From contig NZ_JAZHSB010000001.1 of the NCBI RefSeq assembly GCF_036924715.1, positions 3,587,001 through 3,651,000 of the forward strand: a stretch of 64,000 nt of DNA, given 5' to 3'. The translations under genes were made by a program, and so were the position numbers. This stretch comes from Bradyrhizobium sp. AZCC 1721 (GTDB taxonomy: Bacteria > Pseudomonadota > Alphaproteobacteria > Rhizobiales > Xanthobacteraceae). Within the stretch, counting starts at the first letter, position 1. The number at the start of each line of letters is the position of its first letter. This document shows, piece by piece, positions 1-8,435 of the stretch. A model generated the notes under the pieces. That model was given only the letters and a program-made list of their open reading frames with translations, was not told the DNA's origin and did no database searches.

Positions 1-138
1 ACGCGTGCGCGCGACCTTTCGATACTGCAGTTTCGCTTTCATGACTTGTGACACCGCCACTTGTGACTCCGCAGCGAATTCGTGGCTTGCAATTTCGTTC
101 CTGTTATGTTCTCGTTGGTCGTTGTTTGGAGGTGACCA

Positions 139-363
139 ATGGATGTCGAGAAGCAACGGGAAATCATCCGGCTCTGGAATCGCATGCGTCGGGTCGAAGG
201 CCCGCTCGCGGAGGAAATCCGCATTCAGATCCTTGAGTGCTTTGCGCAGCCGGATTCGCCGAGCGAGCGCATGAACGAGCGGCGCGCGGTGCTGGGTCGC
301 GTGCCGGTTCGGACCGCGCAACTGTATCGCATTGGCGAACGCAACAATAACGCAACGCTCTGA
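139..363 (+). CDS. Small hypothetical protein, 74 aa
   Basis: Product not recognised. The ATG is preceded by a good Shine-Dalgarno (GGAGGTG at 127-133, 5 bases before the ATG), which is the main reason to accept it. The protein is charged, starts MDVEKQREIIRLWNRMRR and shows no signal peptide or membrane segment; the first 35 residues look helical. It stands alone between unannotated DNA and the transporter genes on the other strand. Function unknown; moderate confidence that it is a gene. Confidence 0.55.
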   Translation: MDVEKQREIIRLWNRMRRVEGPLAEEIRIQILECFAQPDSPSERMNERRAVLGRVPVRTAQLYRIGERNNNATL

Positions 364-425
364 CGGCTTTCGTGTCCTGGCGAGGTTGATTCGACGGCCG
401 TCAAGATTGACGAAATCGATCCGCG

Positions 426-680
426 GTGCATGTTGCGTGCATGTTGTCGCGTGTGCGCAATCATTTCCGAGATGCGAAGTTCGCCCGCATGAGCAGCGGG
501 ACGTACTGCATCATTCGCGATCTCGGGCTGGTCAAGGGCGGCAAAGGAATGCGGCACCATGAGGTGCTCGTCACCTTCAGTCTCCGGGCGTTGTGGCGCT
601 GGGTCGGACGGGGTTGGCGGCGCCTTATGACGGCGTCGAAGAAGCCGGAGGTTTCGGCTCGGCCTGTCGCAGATACGTAG
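426..680 (+). CDS. Possible small hypothetical protein, 84 aa
   Basis: Open frame in an otherwise empty stretch (364-704). Third codon positions are mostly G or C, as in neighbouring genes, which is the only support. No clear ribosome binding site precedes the ATG, and no domain, signal or membrane segment is recognised. The C-terminal half is rich in Trp and Arg (WRWVGRGWRR). It could equally be a decayed or non-coding stretch; nothing else is visible between 364 and 704. Confidence 0.3.
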   Translation: MHVACMLSRVRNHFRDAKFARMSSGTYCIIRDLGLVKGGKGMRHHEVLVTFSLRALWRWVGRGWRRLMTASKKPEVSARPVADT

Positions 681-704
681 CCGCAACTGCTCGGCTGCCG
701 GCGA

Positions 705-1472
705 TCATCGCCGCGCTGCCTGCCACGCCAGCAGTCTGCGCTCCGCCAGCGACATCGCCACCGACGTCACGTAACCGGTGATGCCAAGCAGAATGACACC
801 TGCGAACAGGTCAGCCGAGCGGAACGCGCGGGCTGACAGCAGAACCCAATGGCCGAGGCCGTCGAGGCCGGCCAGGATTTCGCAGACCACCGACAGGATC
901 AGCGCCACCGTCAAGCTGAGGCGCATGCCGGCGAGGATGTCGGGGCTGGCGGAGGGCAGCGCAATCTTGAAGATCACCGCGAGCCGCGACATCTGCAGCG
1001 ACCGGGCGACCTCATAGAGCCGCGGCTCGACCGCCGCAAAACCGTGGATGGTCGCCAACATGATCGGCCAGATTGCGCCGAAGGCGATCACGAACAGCGC
1101 CATCGCCTGGGTTAGCCCAAGCATCGCGATCGCCACCGGAATGATCGCCGAGACCGGCAGCGGCCGTAGAAACTCCAGCGACGGCGCGACATAGGTCCGC
1201 ATCGGGCGCGACGATCCGATGATCGCGCCGATCGCGATGCCGGCAATGGAGGCGGCCAGCCAGCCATAGGCCATGTGTTCGAGCGTGCCGGCAAGCTTGC
1301 TCCAGAGATCACCGGAGGAAAACCCGCGCACCAGCGCAGCCCAGGCCCGGTCCGGTCCCGGCAGGAACACCGGCGAGACCAGTTTTAGATTGGCGATCAA
1401 TTGCCAGAGCGCAATGAATCCGGCCGCGACCGCAAAGCTTGCCACACGCCAGAGGAGGGCCGCGCGGTTCAT
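705..1472 (-). CDS. ABC transporter permease, NitT/TauT (SsuC/TauC) type
   Basis: Inner-membrane permease of 255 aa, last gene of a minus-strand importer operon. It has about six hydrophobic segments and the binding-protein-dependent permease loop EVARSLQMSRLAVIFKIALP, which contacts the ATPase. The start (MNRAALLWR) overlaps the stop of the upstream permease by 4 bases, so the two are translationally coupled. The frame stays open far upstream, but that part is out of phase with the homologous protein of the neighbouring gene. Members of this family import sulfonates, nitrate, pyrimidine precursors or aromatic acids; the substrate here cannot be read from sequence. The operon partner enzymes suggest an organic acid or ring-derived compound. 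Confidence 0.85.
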   Translation of the reverse strand: MNRAALLWRVASFAVAAGFIALWQLIANLKLVSPVFLPGPDRAWAALVRGFSSGDLWSKLAGTLEHMAYGWLAASIAGIAIGAIIGSSRPMRTYVAPSLEFLRPLPVSAIIPVAIAMLGLTQAMALFVIAFGAIWPIMLATIHGFAAVEPRLYEVARSLQMSRLAVIFKIALPSASPDILAGMRLSLTVALILSVVCEILAGLDGLGHWVLLSARAFRSADLFAGVILLGITGYVTSVAMSLAERRLLAWQAARR

Positions 1473-2233
1473 GCGCTGTCTCCGCTCAACGCGGCGCGTC
1501 CGAACAGGTGGTTCTGGGCGACCGTCAAGAGGACGTTCAGCGCGTAGCCGATCATGCCGATCCAGACCAGGTAGGCCAGCATGAGGTCGGGACGCAGCGC
1601 CTGCTGCGCCAGCATGATCCCGGCCCCGAGGCCGAGCGGGTTGATCGCGATTTCGACCGTCACGGCGACGATCAGCGCGATGCCGGCCGACAGGCGGAAC
1701 GCGACGAAGATCCGCGGCAGCGCTGCCGGGATGATGATCTTCCAGACCCGCTGTGCCGGCGACAGCCGCAGAGCCCGCGCCACCTCCATCAACCGCGGCT
1801 CGATGCTGCGCACCGCCGCGCGCGACAAGATCAGAACCGGCCAGACGCAGGCGAACGCCACGATCACGATTTCCATGCGGTAGCCGAAGCCAAGCGCGAT
1901 CAGCGCGATCGGCAGCAGCGCAATCGAGGGAATCGGCCTGATGGCCTCGACCGTTACTTCCATCAGTCGATCGAGCGTATCTGAAATCCCGAAGGCGATG
2001 CCGAACGCCAAGCCGATGGTGGTGCCGATCGCAAGGCCTGCGAAAGCTGAAAACAGCGTGTCGCGCGTCGCCGCCAGGATCGAGAGATCGGCGAAGGCGC
2101 CGAACAGCGCCATTACGATCTCGCTCGGCGGCGCAAGGCTGTCGCTCTGCAGATGGGTGGCGCGTGCCCAGACTTCGAACGCCACCAGCACGGCGAGCGG
2201 CAGCACGAGCGCCTTGGCGGAATTCGCCGTCAC
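1469..2233 (-). CDS. ABC transporter permease, NitT/TauT (SsuC/TauC) type
   Basis: First of two permease subunits, 254 aa. A GTG start at 2233 is chosen because it overlaps the ATPase stop by 4 bases and is followed at once by a hydrophobic segment (SAKALVLPLAVLVAF). The coupling loop reads EVARALRLSPAQRVWKIIIP, matching the EAA motif of BPD permeases. It pairs with the next permease to form the membrane channel. The two permeases are paralogues of similar length and topology, as is common in heterodimeric systems of this class. Confidence 0.85.
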   Translation of the reverse strand: MTANSAKALVLPLAVLVAFEVWARATHLQSDSLAPPSEIVMALFGAFADLSILAATRDTLFSAFAGLAIGTTIGLAFGIAFGISDTLDRLMEVTVEAIRPIPSIALLPIALIALGFGYRMEIVIVAFACVWPVLILSRAAVRSIEPRLMEVARALRLSPAQRVWKIIIPAALPRIFVAFRLSAGIALIVAVTVEIAINPLGLGAGIMLAQQALRPDLMLAYLVWIGMIGYALNVLLTVAQNHLFGRAALSGDSA

Positions 2234-3033
2234 TGCTCGGTGGCCTTGATGAAATCGAACAATTGCCGCCGCAGCCGCAGGAATTCCGGATGCTCGCGGG
2301 TCGACAATTGATCGCGCGGGCGCGGCAGGTTGACCGAAAGCTCGATGCCGATCCGTCCCGGATGCGGCAGCAGGCCAATGACGCGGTCGCCAAGATAGAT
2401 GGCTTCGTCGAGGTCGTGGGTCACGAAGATCACGGTAGCGCCGCTGGCTGCCACCAGCGATAACACCTCGTCCTGCAATCCCTGGCGCGTCATCGCATCC
2501 AGCGCGCCAAACGGCTCGTCCATCAGAAGCGTCTTCGGCTCCTGCGCCAGGCAGCGGGCGATCTGCAGGCGCTGCTGCATTCCGCCTGACATTTCTGACG
2601 GGTATTTGCCGGCATGGCCGGGCAGGCCGACCGTGCGCAAAAGTTCCTCGATGCGGGCAGGGCGCTCGGCTGACGGCATGCCGCCCGCTTCCAGCGCCAG
2701 TGAGACATTGCCCGCTGCGGTGCGCCACGGCAGCAGCGCCTTGCCATAATCCTGGAACACGATCGCGATCTCGCGACGCGGCTCGCGCATCGGCTGGCCG
2801 TCGAAATTCACCTTGCCGCTGGTCGGTTGGTACAGACCGGCCGCCAGCCGCAGCGCCGTGGTCTTGCCGCAACCGGAGGCGCCGACGATGCAGAGGAATT
2901 CGCCGGGCTGTACGCCCAGGCTCAGATTCTCGATGATGGTCTTGCCGCCGAGGACGAGTGTGACGCCGTCAAATGTGATCTGGGGCGTGGCAGTGCCGGA
3001 TACGGCTTCGAGGCGTTTTGCGGCGCTTGCCAT
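2230..3033 (-). CDS. ABC transporter ATP-binding protein, NitT/TauT type
   Basis: Cytoplasmic ATPase of 267 aa that powers the two permeases downstream. Walker A is GASGCGKTT (residues 51-59), the ABC signature is MSGGMQ (148-153), Walker B is LLMDEP (169-174) followed by FGALD, and a switch histidine lies in VTHDLDEA. These and the length match the SsuB/TauB group. It starts 4 bases after the regulator pseudogene and overlaps the first permease gene, so all five minus-strand genes appear to be one transcript. Confidence 0.9.
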   Translation of the reverse strand: MASAAKRLEAVSGTATPQITFDGVTLVLGGKTIIENLSLGVQPGEFLCIVGASGCGKTTALRLAAGLYQPTSGKVNFDGQPMREPRREIAIVFQDYGKALLPWRTAAGNVSLALEAGGMPSAERPARIEELLRTVGLPGHAGKYPSEMSGGMQQRLQIARCLAQEPKTLLMDEPFGALDAMTRQGLQDEVLSLVAASGATVIFVTHDLDEAIYLGDRVIGLLPHPGRIGIELSVNLPRPRDQLSTREHPEFLRLRRQLFDFIKATEQ

Positions 3034-3037
3034 GATG

Positions 3038-3737
3038 TCAGCTCTCGTTGCCTGGGGGATAGACGAAATCCATGGTCGAACGCAGATGCGCCGATAGCAT
3101 CGCTTGAGACCCCTGAATGTCGCGGCCGATCACGCGGTCGGCGAGCAATTGATGCGCGCGCACGAATTTCTTGCCGCTATCGACGGAGCGCATCATCACG
3201 CGACGGTAGCGATAGGCCTGGTCGTAGAGATCGGAATGGGCCGTCAGCAAACGCTTCGAGCCGCACGCCGCCAGCAAGGCGGTGTGAAAGCCCTTGTGCA
3301 GCCGGTCGAAATCCTCTGCGCCCTCGCGGAATTCATCGCCGGTCCGCTCGATGTGGCGGCGCATCTGGTGCAGCGCGCTGACGATGCCAGCCTCCCAGGC
3401 ATCGTCGCCATGGGTGATCGCCAGCCTGATGGCCTCGATCTCGATCGCCGTGCGCATCGTGGTGATGTCGAGCAGATCTTCGCGACTGACGTCGGCGACG
3501 CGGAAAACCGCGCTGCCCGGTGCCCACGATCAGCCCCCGCGACATCAGCCGTGACAGGCCCTCGCGCAAGGGGGTGGCGCCGATCTCGTAGCGCTGCACG
3601 AGGTCGACGATGCCGAGCCGCGATCCCGGCGGCAGATGACCGGCAAGAATGTCCTGCTCGACCAGCGTGGCCGCGCGCTCGCTCAAGGTAGCGGCCTCAG
3701 TCACCGGTCGGCTCGATTGGCGCTCAGAGGCCGGCAT
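3038..3737 (-). pseudogene. GntR-family (FCD) regulator, frameshifted
   Basis: The N-terminal winged-helix half (residues 1-78 from the ATG at 3735-3737, with PLREGLSRLMSRGLIVG) and the C-terminal FCD ligand-binding half (ending at 3038) lie in different frames. The break is at a run of four A on the plus strand (3504-3507): reading GGT-TTC-CGC instead of GGT-TTT-CCG restores FRVADVSRED and leads straight into MRTAIEIEAIRLAI. One extra base in the run therefore explains it. It sits inside the transporter operon, 11 bases after the binding-protein gene and 4 before the ATPase. It would be the local regulator if intact. Either a real disruption or a homopolymer sequencing error; I cannot tell which. 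Confidence 0.8.
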
Positions 3738-3748
3738 CGCGAAATCCT

Positions 3749-4672
3749 TTACTTCAGGACCAGCTTTGAGGTGTCGAGCTTGGATTGCAGCATCTTCTGT
3801 GACGACATCACCTCGATCCACCAAGAGAGCTGCTCCGGCTTCAGTACCGGTTCGGAGCGGTTCGGCGGCGTCGCCTTGACCAGTTCGATCGGCTGCTTGG
3901 TGAACTTGGCAATCGAGTTCGACGCCTTTTCGCGGTCATTGTTGACGATCTCGGCGGATTCGGCGAGCGCATCGCGAAATTTCTTGACTGCCGCGGCGTT
4001 CTTTTCCGCCCATTCGCGCGAGGCCGCGTAGAAGATGATCGGATCGGTGCGCGCCAGTTCGACCGCATAGCGCGCCCCGACCGAACCAAGGCCGGCATTG
4101 GTCATCCGCGTCACCAGCGGCTCAGCGGTCAGCACGGCGTCGACGCCGCCGGACTTGATGATATCGGCCATCGTCGGAAAGGTGACCTCGACGAAATTGA
4201 CACTCTTGGGATCGACGCCTTTCTCCACCAGCCATTTCACGAACAGCACATGCAGGAAGGCGTTTAGCCCCGGCGCACCGACTTTTTTGCCGATGAAATC
4301 CTTCGGCTCCTTGATGGTGATGCCGTTGCGGACGAAGGCGGTGATGTTGCCGTTCGACACCGGGCTCATGATGGTAGCACCCGCAATAGCGACGAGATCG
4401 AGCCCACCGTCGACGGCCTGCAAAAACACCGTCGAGGTCGGCCCGCCAATCTGGATCGAATTCGACAGGATCGCCGCTGGGATGTTCGAGTTGATGCCGA
4501 TCGGCGTCATCTCGACCTCGAGCCCGTGTTTTCTAAAAATGCCCTCGTCGATCGCGATCATTGCCGAGGCGCAATCCGAGGTCGCCGTGCAGCCGACCTG
4601 GATCTTGGCTTGCGCAAAGGCGGTACCGGTCAGCGCCACGCTGACGGCAAGGGCGGCTAGCGCCTTTTTCAC
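3749..4672 (-). CDS. ABC transporter substrate-binding protein, NitT/TauT (NMT1-like)
   Basis: Periplasmic solute-binding protein of 307 aa and first gene of the importer operon. A GTG at 4672 is chosen because GGGGAG lies 5-6 bases upstream and the reading gives a clean signal peptide (VKKALAALAVSVALTGTAFAQA). An in-frame ATG lies 21 bases further up. The mature part begins with a substrate-type motif (GCTATSDCASAMIAIDEGIF) and continues with two alpha/beta lobes typical of NMT1/THI5-like proteins. Ligand unknown. It is divergent from the fumarylacetoacetase-fold gene, with which it probably shares regulation. Confidence 0.85.
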   Translation of the reverse strand: MKKALAALAVSVALTGTAFAQAKIQVGCTATSDCASAMIAIDEGIFRKHGLEVEMTPIGINSNIPAAILSNSIQIGGPTSTVFLQAVDGGLDLVAIAGATIMSPVSNGNITAFVRNGITIKEPKDFIGKKVGAPGLNAFLHVLFVKWLVEKGVDPKSVNFVEVTFPTMADIIKSGGVDAVLTAEPLVTRMTNAGLGSVGARYAVELARTDPIIFYAASREWAEKNAAAVKKFRDALAESAEIVNNDREKASNSIAKFTKQPIELVKATPPNRSEPVLKPEQLSWWIEVMSSQKMLQSKLDTSKLVLK

Positions 4673-4759
4673 AGTGTTCTCCCCACTACACATTTTTCTG
4701 TCTTGTTTATCGATATTTTTTTTGATCATATATTTCACCGAAAAACAAGAGGGCGTCAG
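4673..4759. promoter_or_regulatory. Divergent AT-rich promoter region with 8-bp inverted repeat
   Basis: This 87-bp spacer between the importer operon and the catabolic genes is much richer in A+T than its surroundings. It holds a perfect inverted repeat, TCTTGTTT (4701-4708) and AAACAAGA (4743-4750), flanking TATCGATA and TGATCA palindromes. Such an arrangement suits binding of the adjacent GntR-type regulator, but no operator consensus for this subfamily can be confirmed from sequence alone. Confidence 0.4.
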
Positions 4760-5743
4760 GTGAAACTCGCAACAATAAAGTCGGGCGGTCAGGAAAAGGT
4801 CGCCATCGTGCATAGCGGCGACAGGCTGCTCTTTGATCTCGCAGCGGCGGCCAGCCGCAACGGAGGTGCCAATCCTGCCTTCGCTTCGATGCTGGCGCTG
4901 ATCGATGCCGGTGACGCCGCGATCGAACAGGCGGCAAAGGTGTTCGACAAGCACGGCAAGGACGAGAGCTTGTCCATGAAGATCGAGGCGGCCGAAATTC
5001 TCGCGCCGGTCCCCGAGCCGCGGCAGATGCGGGACGGCATGTCGTTCCCGCTGCATATCCTGCAGGCGCCGCGCGGGCAGCTCAAGCTGGCCGCACGCGC
5101 CAAGGGCGACATGGCCGAGCTGGCGCAGATCGAGGCCGAGCCGCTCGGCGAACTGCCAGAGGTCTATCGCAAGCAGCCGATCTACTACTTCACCAACCGC
5201 TTCAGCGTGCGCGGCACCAACACCACCGTGAAATGGCCGCGCTACAGCCAGGTAATGGACTATGAGCTCGAATTCGGCATCATCACCAGGAACAAGGGCG
5301 CCAACATCTCCGCCGCCAAGGCCCAAGACCACATCTTTGGCTATACGATCTTCAACGACTTTTCCGCGCGCGATGCCCAGCGCATTGAAATGGAGGGACG
5401 GCTAGGCCCGGCAAAGGGCAAGAGTTTCGACGGCGGCAACGTGATGGGCCCGTGGATCGTGACGCCAGACGAGATCGGCGATCCCTACAAGTTGAAGATG
5501 GAAGCGCGCGTCAACGGCGAGACGCGCTCGCAAGGGGTGACCGAGGGCATGCTATTCTCGTTCGAGGAGATCATCGCCCATGTCAGCAAGGACGAGACCC
5601 TGATGCCCGGCGAATTCATCGGATCCGGCACCGTCGGCAATGGATGCGGGCTCGAACTCGGCTGGTATCTCGAACATGGCGATACGATCGAACTCGAAGT
5701 CGAAAAGATCGGCATATTGAAGAACCGGGTCGAGCGGCAATAG
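4760..5743 (+). CDS. Fumarylacetoacetate hydrolase (FAH) family protein
   Basis: Cytoplasmic enzyme of 327 aa in the FAH superfamily, whose members hydrolyse or decarboxylate or tautomerise beta-diketo and 2-oxo acids from ring breakdown. Metal-binding acidic residues fit E169 and E171 (in DYELEFG) and D200 (in FNDFSARD). The loop GKSFDGGNVMGPWIVTPDE is the typical FAH active-site stretch. A GTG at 4760 (VKLATIKSGG) is preferred over an upstream ATG because it begins the conserved fold and follows AGAGGG. It is the first of three plus-strand genes likely to act in one pathway; the exact reaction is not determined. Confidence 0.85.
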   Translation: MKLATIKSGGQEKVAIVHSGDRLLFDLAAAASRNGGANPAFASMLALIDAGDAAIEQAAKVFDKHGKDESLSMKIEAAEILAPVPEPRQMRDGMSFPLHILQAPRGQLKLAARAKGDMAELAQIEAEPLGELPEVYRKQPIYYFTNRFSVRGTNTTVKWPRYSQVMDYELEFGIITRNKGANISAAKAQDHIFGYTIFNDFSARDAQRIEMEGRLGPAKGKSFDGGNVMGPWIVTPDEIGDPYKLKMEARVNGETRSQGVTEGMLFSFEEIIAHVSKDETLMPGEFIGSGTVGNGCGLELGWYLEHGDTIELEVEKIGILKNRVERQ

Positions 5744-5791
5744 CCGTTTGCGACCACGCTCCACAAAAAGAACATCCAGCGAGGAACCGCC

Positions 5792-6568
5792 ATGGCGCGC
5801 AGATTGATCGACATTTCCGTCCCCCTGCAAAACGACGTGCCGGCCGATCCGCCCGGCAACCACCCGACCATCCAGTACATTGATCACCAGCAGGGGCTGC
5901 CGCGCATGCTGCAGTTCTTCGAAGGGTTGAAGGCGGAAGATCTGCCGGACGGCCAAGGCTGGGCCGTGGAGCAGGTATCGCTCTCCACCCACAACGGCAC
6001 GCATCTGGATGCGCCCTGGCATTTCCATCCCACCATGAACCGCGGCGAGCGTTCATGGACCATCGACGAGGTGCCGCTGGAATGGTGCTTCCAGCCGGGT
6101 GTGAAGCTCGACTTCCGGCATTTGCCGGATGGCTACGTCGCGACCGCCAAGGATGTCGAAGCGGAATTGAAGCGCATCGGCCATACGCTGTCGCCCCTTG
6201 AGATCGTCGTGGTCAATACCAGCGCCGGCGCCAAATACGGGCAGCAGGACTACGTCACCTCCGGCTGCGGCATGGGCTACGAGGCGACGATGTATCTGTT
6301 GGAGCGCGGCGTGCGCCTGACCGGCATCGACGGCTGGAGCTGGGATGCGCCGTTCGTCTACACCGCGAAGAAATATGCCGAGACGAAGGACGCCAGCCTG
6401 ATCTGGGAAGGCCACAAGGCCGGCCGCCACATCGGCTATTGCCACCTCGAGAAGCTGCACAATCTCGAGCAATTGCCGTCGACCGGATTCATGGTGTCGT
6501 GCTTCCCGGTGAAGATCGAGCGCGCATCTGCAGGCTGGACCCGGGCGGTCGCCATTCTCGACGGTTGA
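5792..6568 (+). CDS. Cyclase family protein (kynurenine formamidase-like metal hydrolase)
   Basis: Protein of 258 aa with the zinc-binding signature HNGTHLDAPWHFH (H67, H71, D73, H77) of the cyclase/KynB superfamily, which opens or closes lactam, lactone or formamide bonds. A second conserved stretch, GCGMGYEATMYLLERGVRLTGIDGWSWD, also fits. It lies 48 bases after the FAH-family gene and 39 before the amidohydrolase. True KynB enzymes are shorter (about 210 aa) and no kynureninase is nearby, so another substrate is likely. Confidence 0.85.
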   Translation: MARRLIDISVPLQNDVPADPPGNHPTIQYIDHQQGLPRMLQFFEGLKAEDLPDGQGWAVEQVSLSTHNGTHLDAPWHFHPTMNRGERSWTIDEVPLEWCFQPGVKLDFRHLPDGYVATAKDVEAELKRIGHTLSPLEIVVVNTSAGAKYGQQDYVTSGCGMGYEATMYLLERGVRLTGIDGWSWDAPFVYTAKKYAETKDASLIWEGHKAGRHIGYCHLEKLHNLEQLPSTGFMVSCFPVKIERASAGWTRAVAILDG

Positions 6569-6607
6569 AGGCTGCACGCAACAACAACAAGATCGGGGAG
6601 AGAACGA

Positions 6608-7705
6608 ATGACGGATTTGCGCACGGCCCCGCTGCGGGGATGCTTCTGCTGTGGTCACTTAAATCAGTCATTCGCCGCACCAAGCCGGCGTGGCTTTATG
6701 CTCGGTGCCGGCGCGCTGGCGATGACGACGGCGGTCGGTGGTGGCCGGGTGGGGGCACAAACCGCCGACGCAAAGCCGTTCCGGATCGACGTTCACCATC
6801 ATCTCTCGCCGCCAACCTACGTGACCGCGTCGAACGACAGCGGCTTCGGCGATCCCTTGATGAAGAACTGGACGATCGAGAAATCGCTCGCCGATATGGA
6901 CAAGGCCGGCATCGCCACTGCGATGCTGTCCGTGACTACGCCCGCGGTCAATTTCACCAAGGGCGATACGGCACGAAGGCTCTGCCGCGAGTCGAACGAA
7001 TATGCCGCTAAGCTGGTCGCGGATTATCCCGGGCGGTTCGGCAATTTCGCAATGCTGCCGCTCGCCGACGCCGAAGGCAGCCTGCGCGAACTCACTTATG
7101 CGCTCGACACGCTCAAGGCCGACGGCATTGCCTTGATGACGAGCTACGGCGACAAATGGCTCGGAGATCCGTTGTTCTTGCCGGTCATGGAGGAGCTCAA
7201 TCGCCGCAAGGCGCTGGTCTACACCCATCCCACCGCGGCCAATTGTTGCGTGAACCTGGCGCCGACGCAGCCGCCCGTCATGATCGAGTTCGGCACCGAC
7301 ACGACGCGCACGATCGCCGACATCGTCTTCTCCGGCAACGCGCGGCGGTTTCCCGAAATCCGATGGATATTCTCCCACGCCGGCGGAACGATGCCGTTCC
7401 TGATCGAGCGCTTCGTCCGGCATCCGCTGCTGGCGCCGAAGGCGAAGGAGACGGTGCCCGACGGCACGCTCACCGAGCTCAAGCGCTTCTTCTACGACAC
7501 CGCGCAAACATCCAACCGTGGTGCGATGTCGGCGCTGGCGGCGATCATTCCTCCGTCGCAGATCGTGTTCGGGACCGATTTCCCGTACCGGACCGGCATC
7601 GATCATGTGAAGGGGCTGCGCGAGGCGGGTGTGTTCACGGAGGAGCAGATGGCGGCGATCGAGCGGGGGAATGCGCTCAAGCTGCTTCCCCGGCTTGCAA
7701 GTTAA
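6608..7705 (+). CDS. Amidohydrolase family protein (ACMSD-like), Tat-exported
   Basis: Metal-dependent hydrolase or decarboxylase of 365 aa. It begins with a twin-arginine signal (SRRGFMLGAGALAM, residues 26-39) ending near GAQTADA, so the enzyme should act in the periplasm, unlike its two upstream neighbours. The barrel fits amidohydrolase_2 enzymes: IDVHHHLSPP (60-69), FSHAGG and GTDFPY carry the metal and catalytic residues. 2-Amino-3-carboxymuconate-semialdehyde decarboxylase and gamma-resorcylate decarboxylase belong to this group. The N-terminus is unusually long before the twin arginines (CFCCGH), so the start may be later. Substrate unknown. Confidence 0.8.
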   Translation: MTDLRTAPLRGCFCCGHLNQSFAAPSRRGFMLGAGALAMTTAVGGGRVGAQTADAKPFRIDVHHHLSPPTYVTASNDSGFGDPLMKNWTIEKSLADMDKAGIATAMLSVTTPAVNFTKGDTARRLCRESNEYAAKLVADYPGRFGNFAMLPLADAEGSLRELTYALDTLKADGIALMTSYGDKWLGDPLFLPVMEELNRRKALVYTHPTAANCCVNLAPTQPPVMIEFGTDTTRTIADIVFSGNARRFPEIRWIFSHAGGTMPFLIERFVRHPLLAPKAKETVPDGTLTELKRFFYDTAQTSNRGAMSALAAIIPPSQIVFGTDFPYRTGIDHVKGLREAGVFTEEQMAAIERGNALKLLPRLAS

Positions 7706-7751
7706 GCCGGGCGCGGACGGCGCTCTCTGTGCGCGGAAGCAATCGGCCAAA

Positions 7752-7778
7752 GAAAAAGGCGTGCCGTTTGGCACGCCT
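7752..7778 (-). terminator. Rho-independent terminator
   Basis: Perfect 9-bp stem AGGCGTGCC (7757-7765) / GGCACGCCT (7770-7778) with a 4-base loop. On the minus strand it is followed by TTTTTCTTT, so it terminates the small glycine-rich gene. It also lies 52 bases after the amidohydrolase stop and may stop that transcript too, though without a T tract on that side. Confidence 0.8.
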
Positions 7779-7821
7779 GATTCCGTTAACGATCCCGTCT
7801 GACGCGACGGCGATCGGCCTA

Positions 7822-8097
7822 TCACCACCTGCAGACGCGGGCGCCGTAGGCGTTCCACCAGCATCGCGGGCCAGGGCGTACAACAACGGGCCCACCATAG
7901 AAGCCTCGGCCGCGATAGAAGCCACGACCGCCGCGATAGAAGCCACGGCCGCCATAATAGCCTCTGCCTCTGCCGCGGTACGCCTGTGCGGACGTGGTTG
8001 TTCCGCCCACCAGAATCGCAGACGTGCTGGCCACGTAGACGAACAACAAAGCCAGCGCTGCAAGACAGCGGGTCAGGATATTGTAGCGTTTAGCCAT
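7822..8097 (-). CDS. Small secreted Gly/Tyr/Arg-repeat protein, 91 aa
   Basis: A signal peptide (residues 1 to about 39, hydrophobic LTRCLAALALLFVYVASTSA) is followed by a low-complexity repeat region built from GRGFYRG and GRGYYGG units, ending in a short Trp/Cys tail (RCWWNAYGARVCRW). GGGAGA lies 7 bases before the ATG. Similar short proteins are frequent in Bradyrhizobium-like genomes and have no established role; the repeats suggest a disordered or surface-associated peptide. It has its own terminator. Confidence 0.7.
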   Translation of the reverse strand: MAKRYNILTRCLAALALLFVYVASTSAILVGGTTTSAQAYRGRGRGYYGGRGFYRGGRGFYRGRGFYGGPVVVRPGPRCWWNAYGARVCRW

Positions 8098-8435
8098 TCG
8101 AGAATCTCCCGGTCACTTCCGAAACACCTGCACTTCGGCACTATCTCACGTAGACGCGCGAGAATGCTTTCAGTTCAGATGCACTAAGACAATATTTTTA
8201 CTAAGGTTCTTGCGGGCTTTCCGGACTTTATTGAGAAGGGAAGGTAAGGTCAAGTTACGGTGGTTTTGCTGCGGATTCCTGCGGCGCGCATTCATCTTCC
8301 TGAATGTTGGATGAACACTTAGGATTGTGCGCTGCAGAACTTCGATTGAAAAAATCTGCAAGGCCACGCCAAGAACTTGATGTCGACACGATCTCCATTT
8401 TTCAGCGCAAGACGATCCTCTCCTGACGAGTACCC
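8098..8435. other. Intergenic region, divergent promoters
   Basis: 338 bp between the glycine-rich gene and the carbamoyltransferase gene. It must hold both promoters. A short hairpin CATTCA/TGAATG occurs near 8290-8310. No gene, RNA or recognisable operator was found. Confidence 0.4.

Noticed and set aside
705..2393. Single 562-aa fused permease
   Set aside because: The frame is open, but its upstream part is out of phase with the first permease; two overlapping genes of normal length explain the region.
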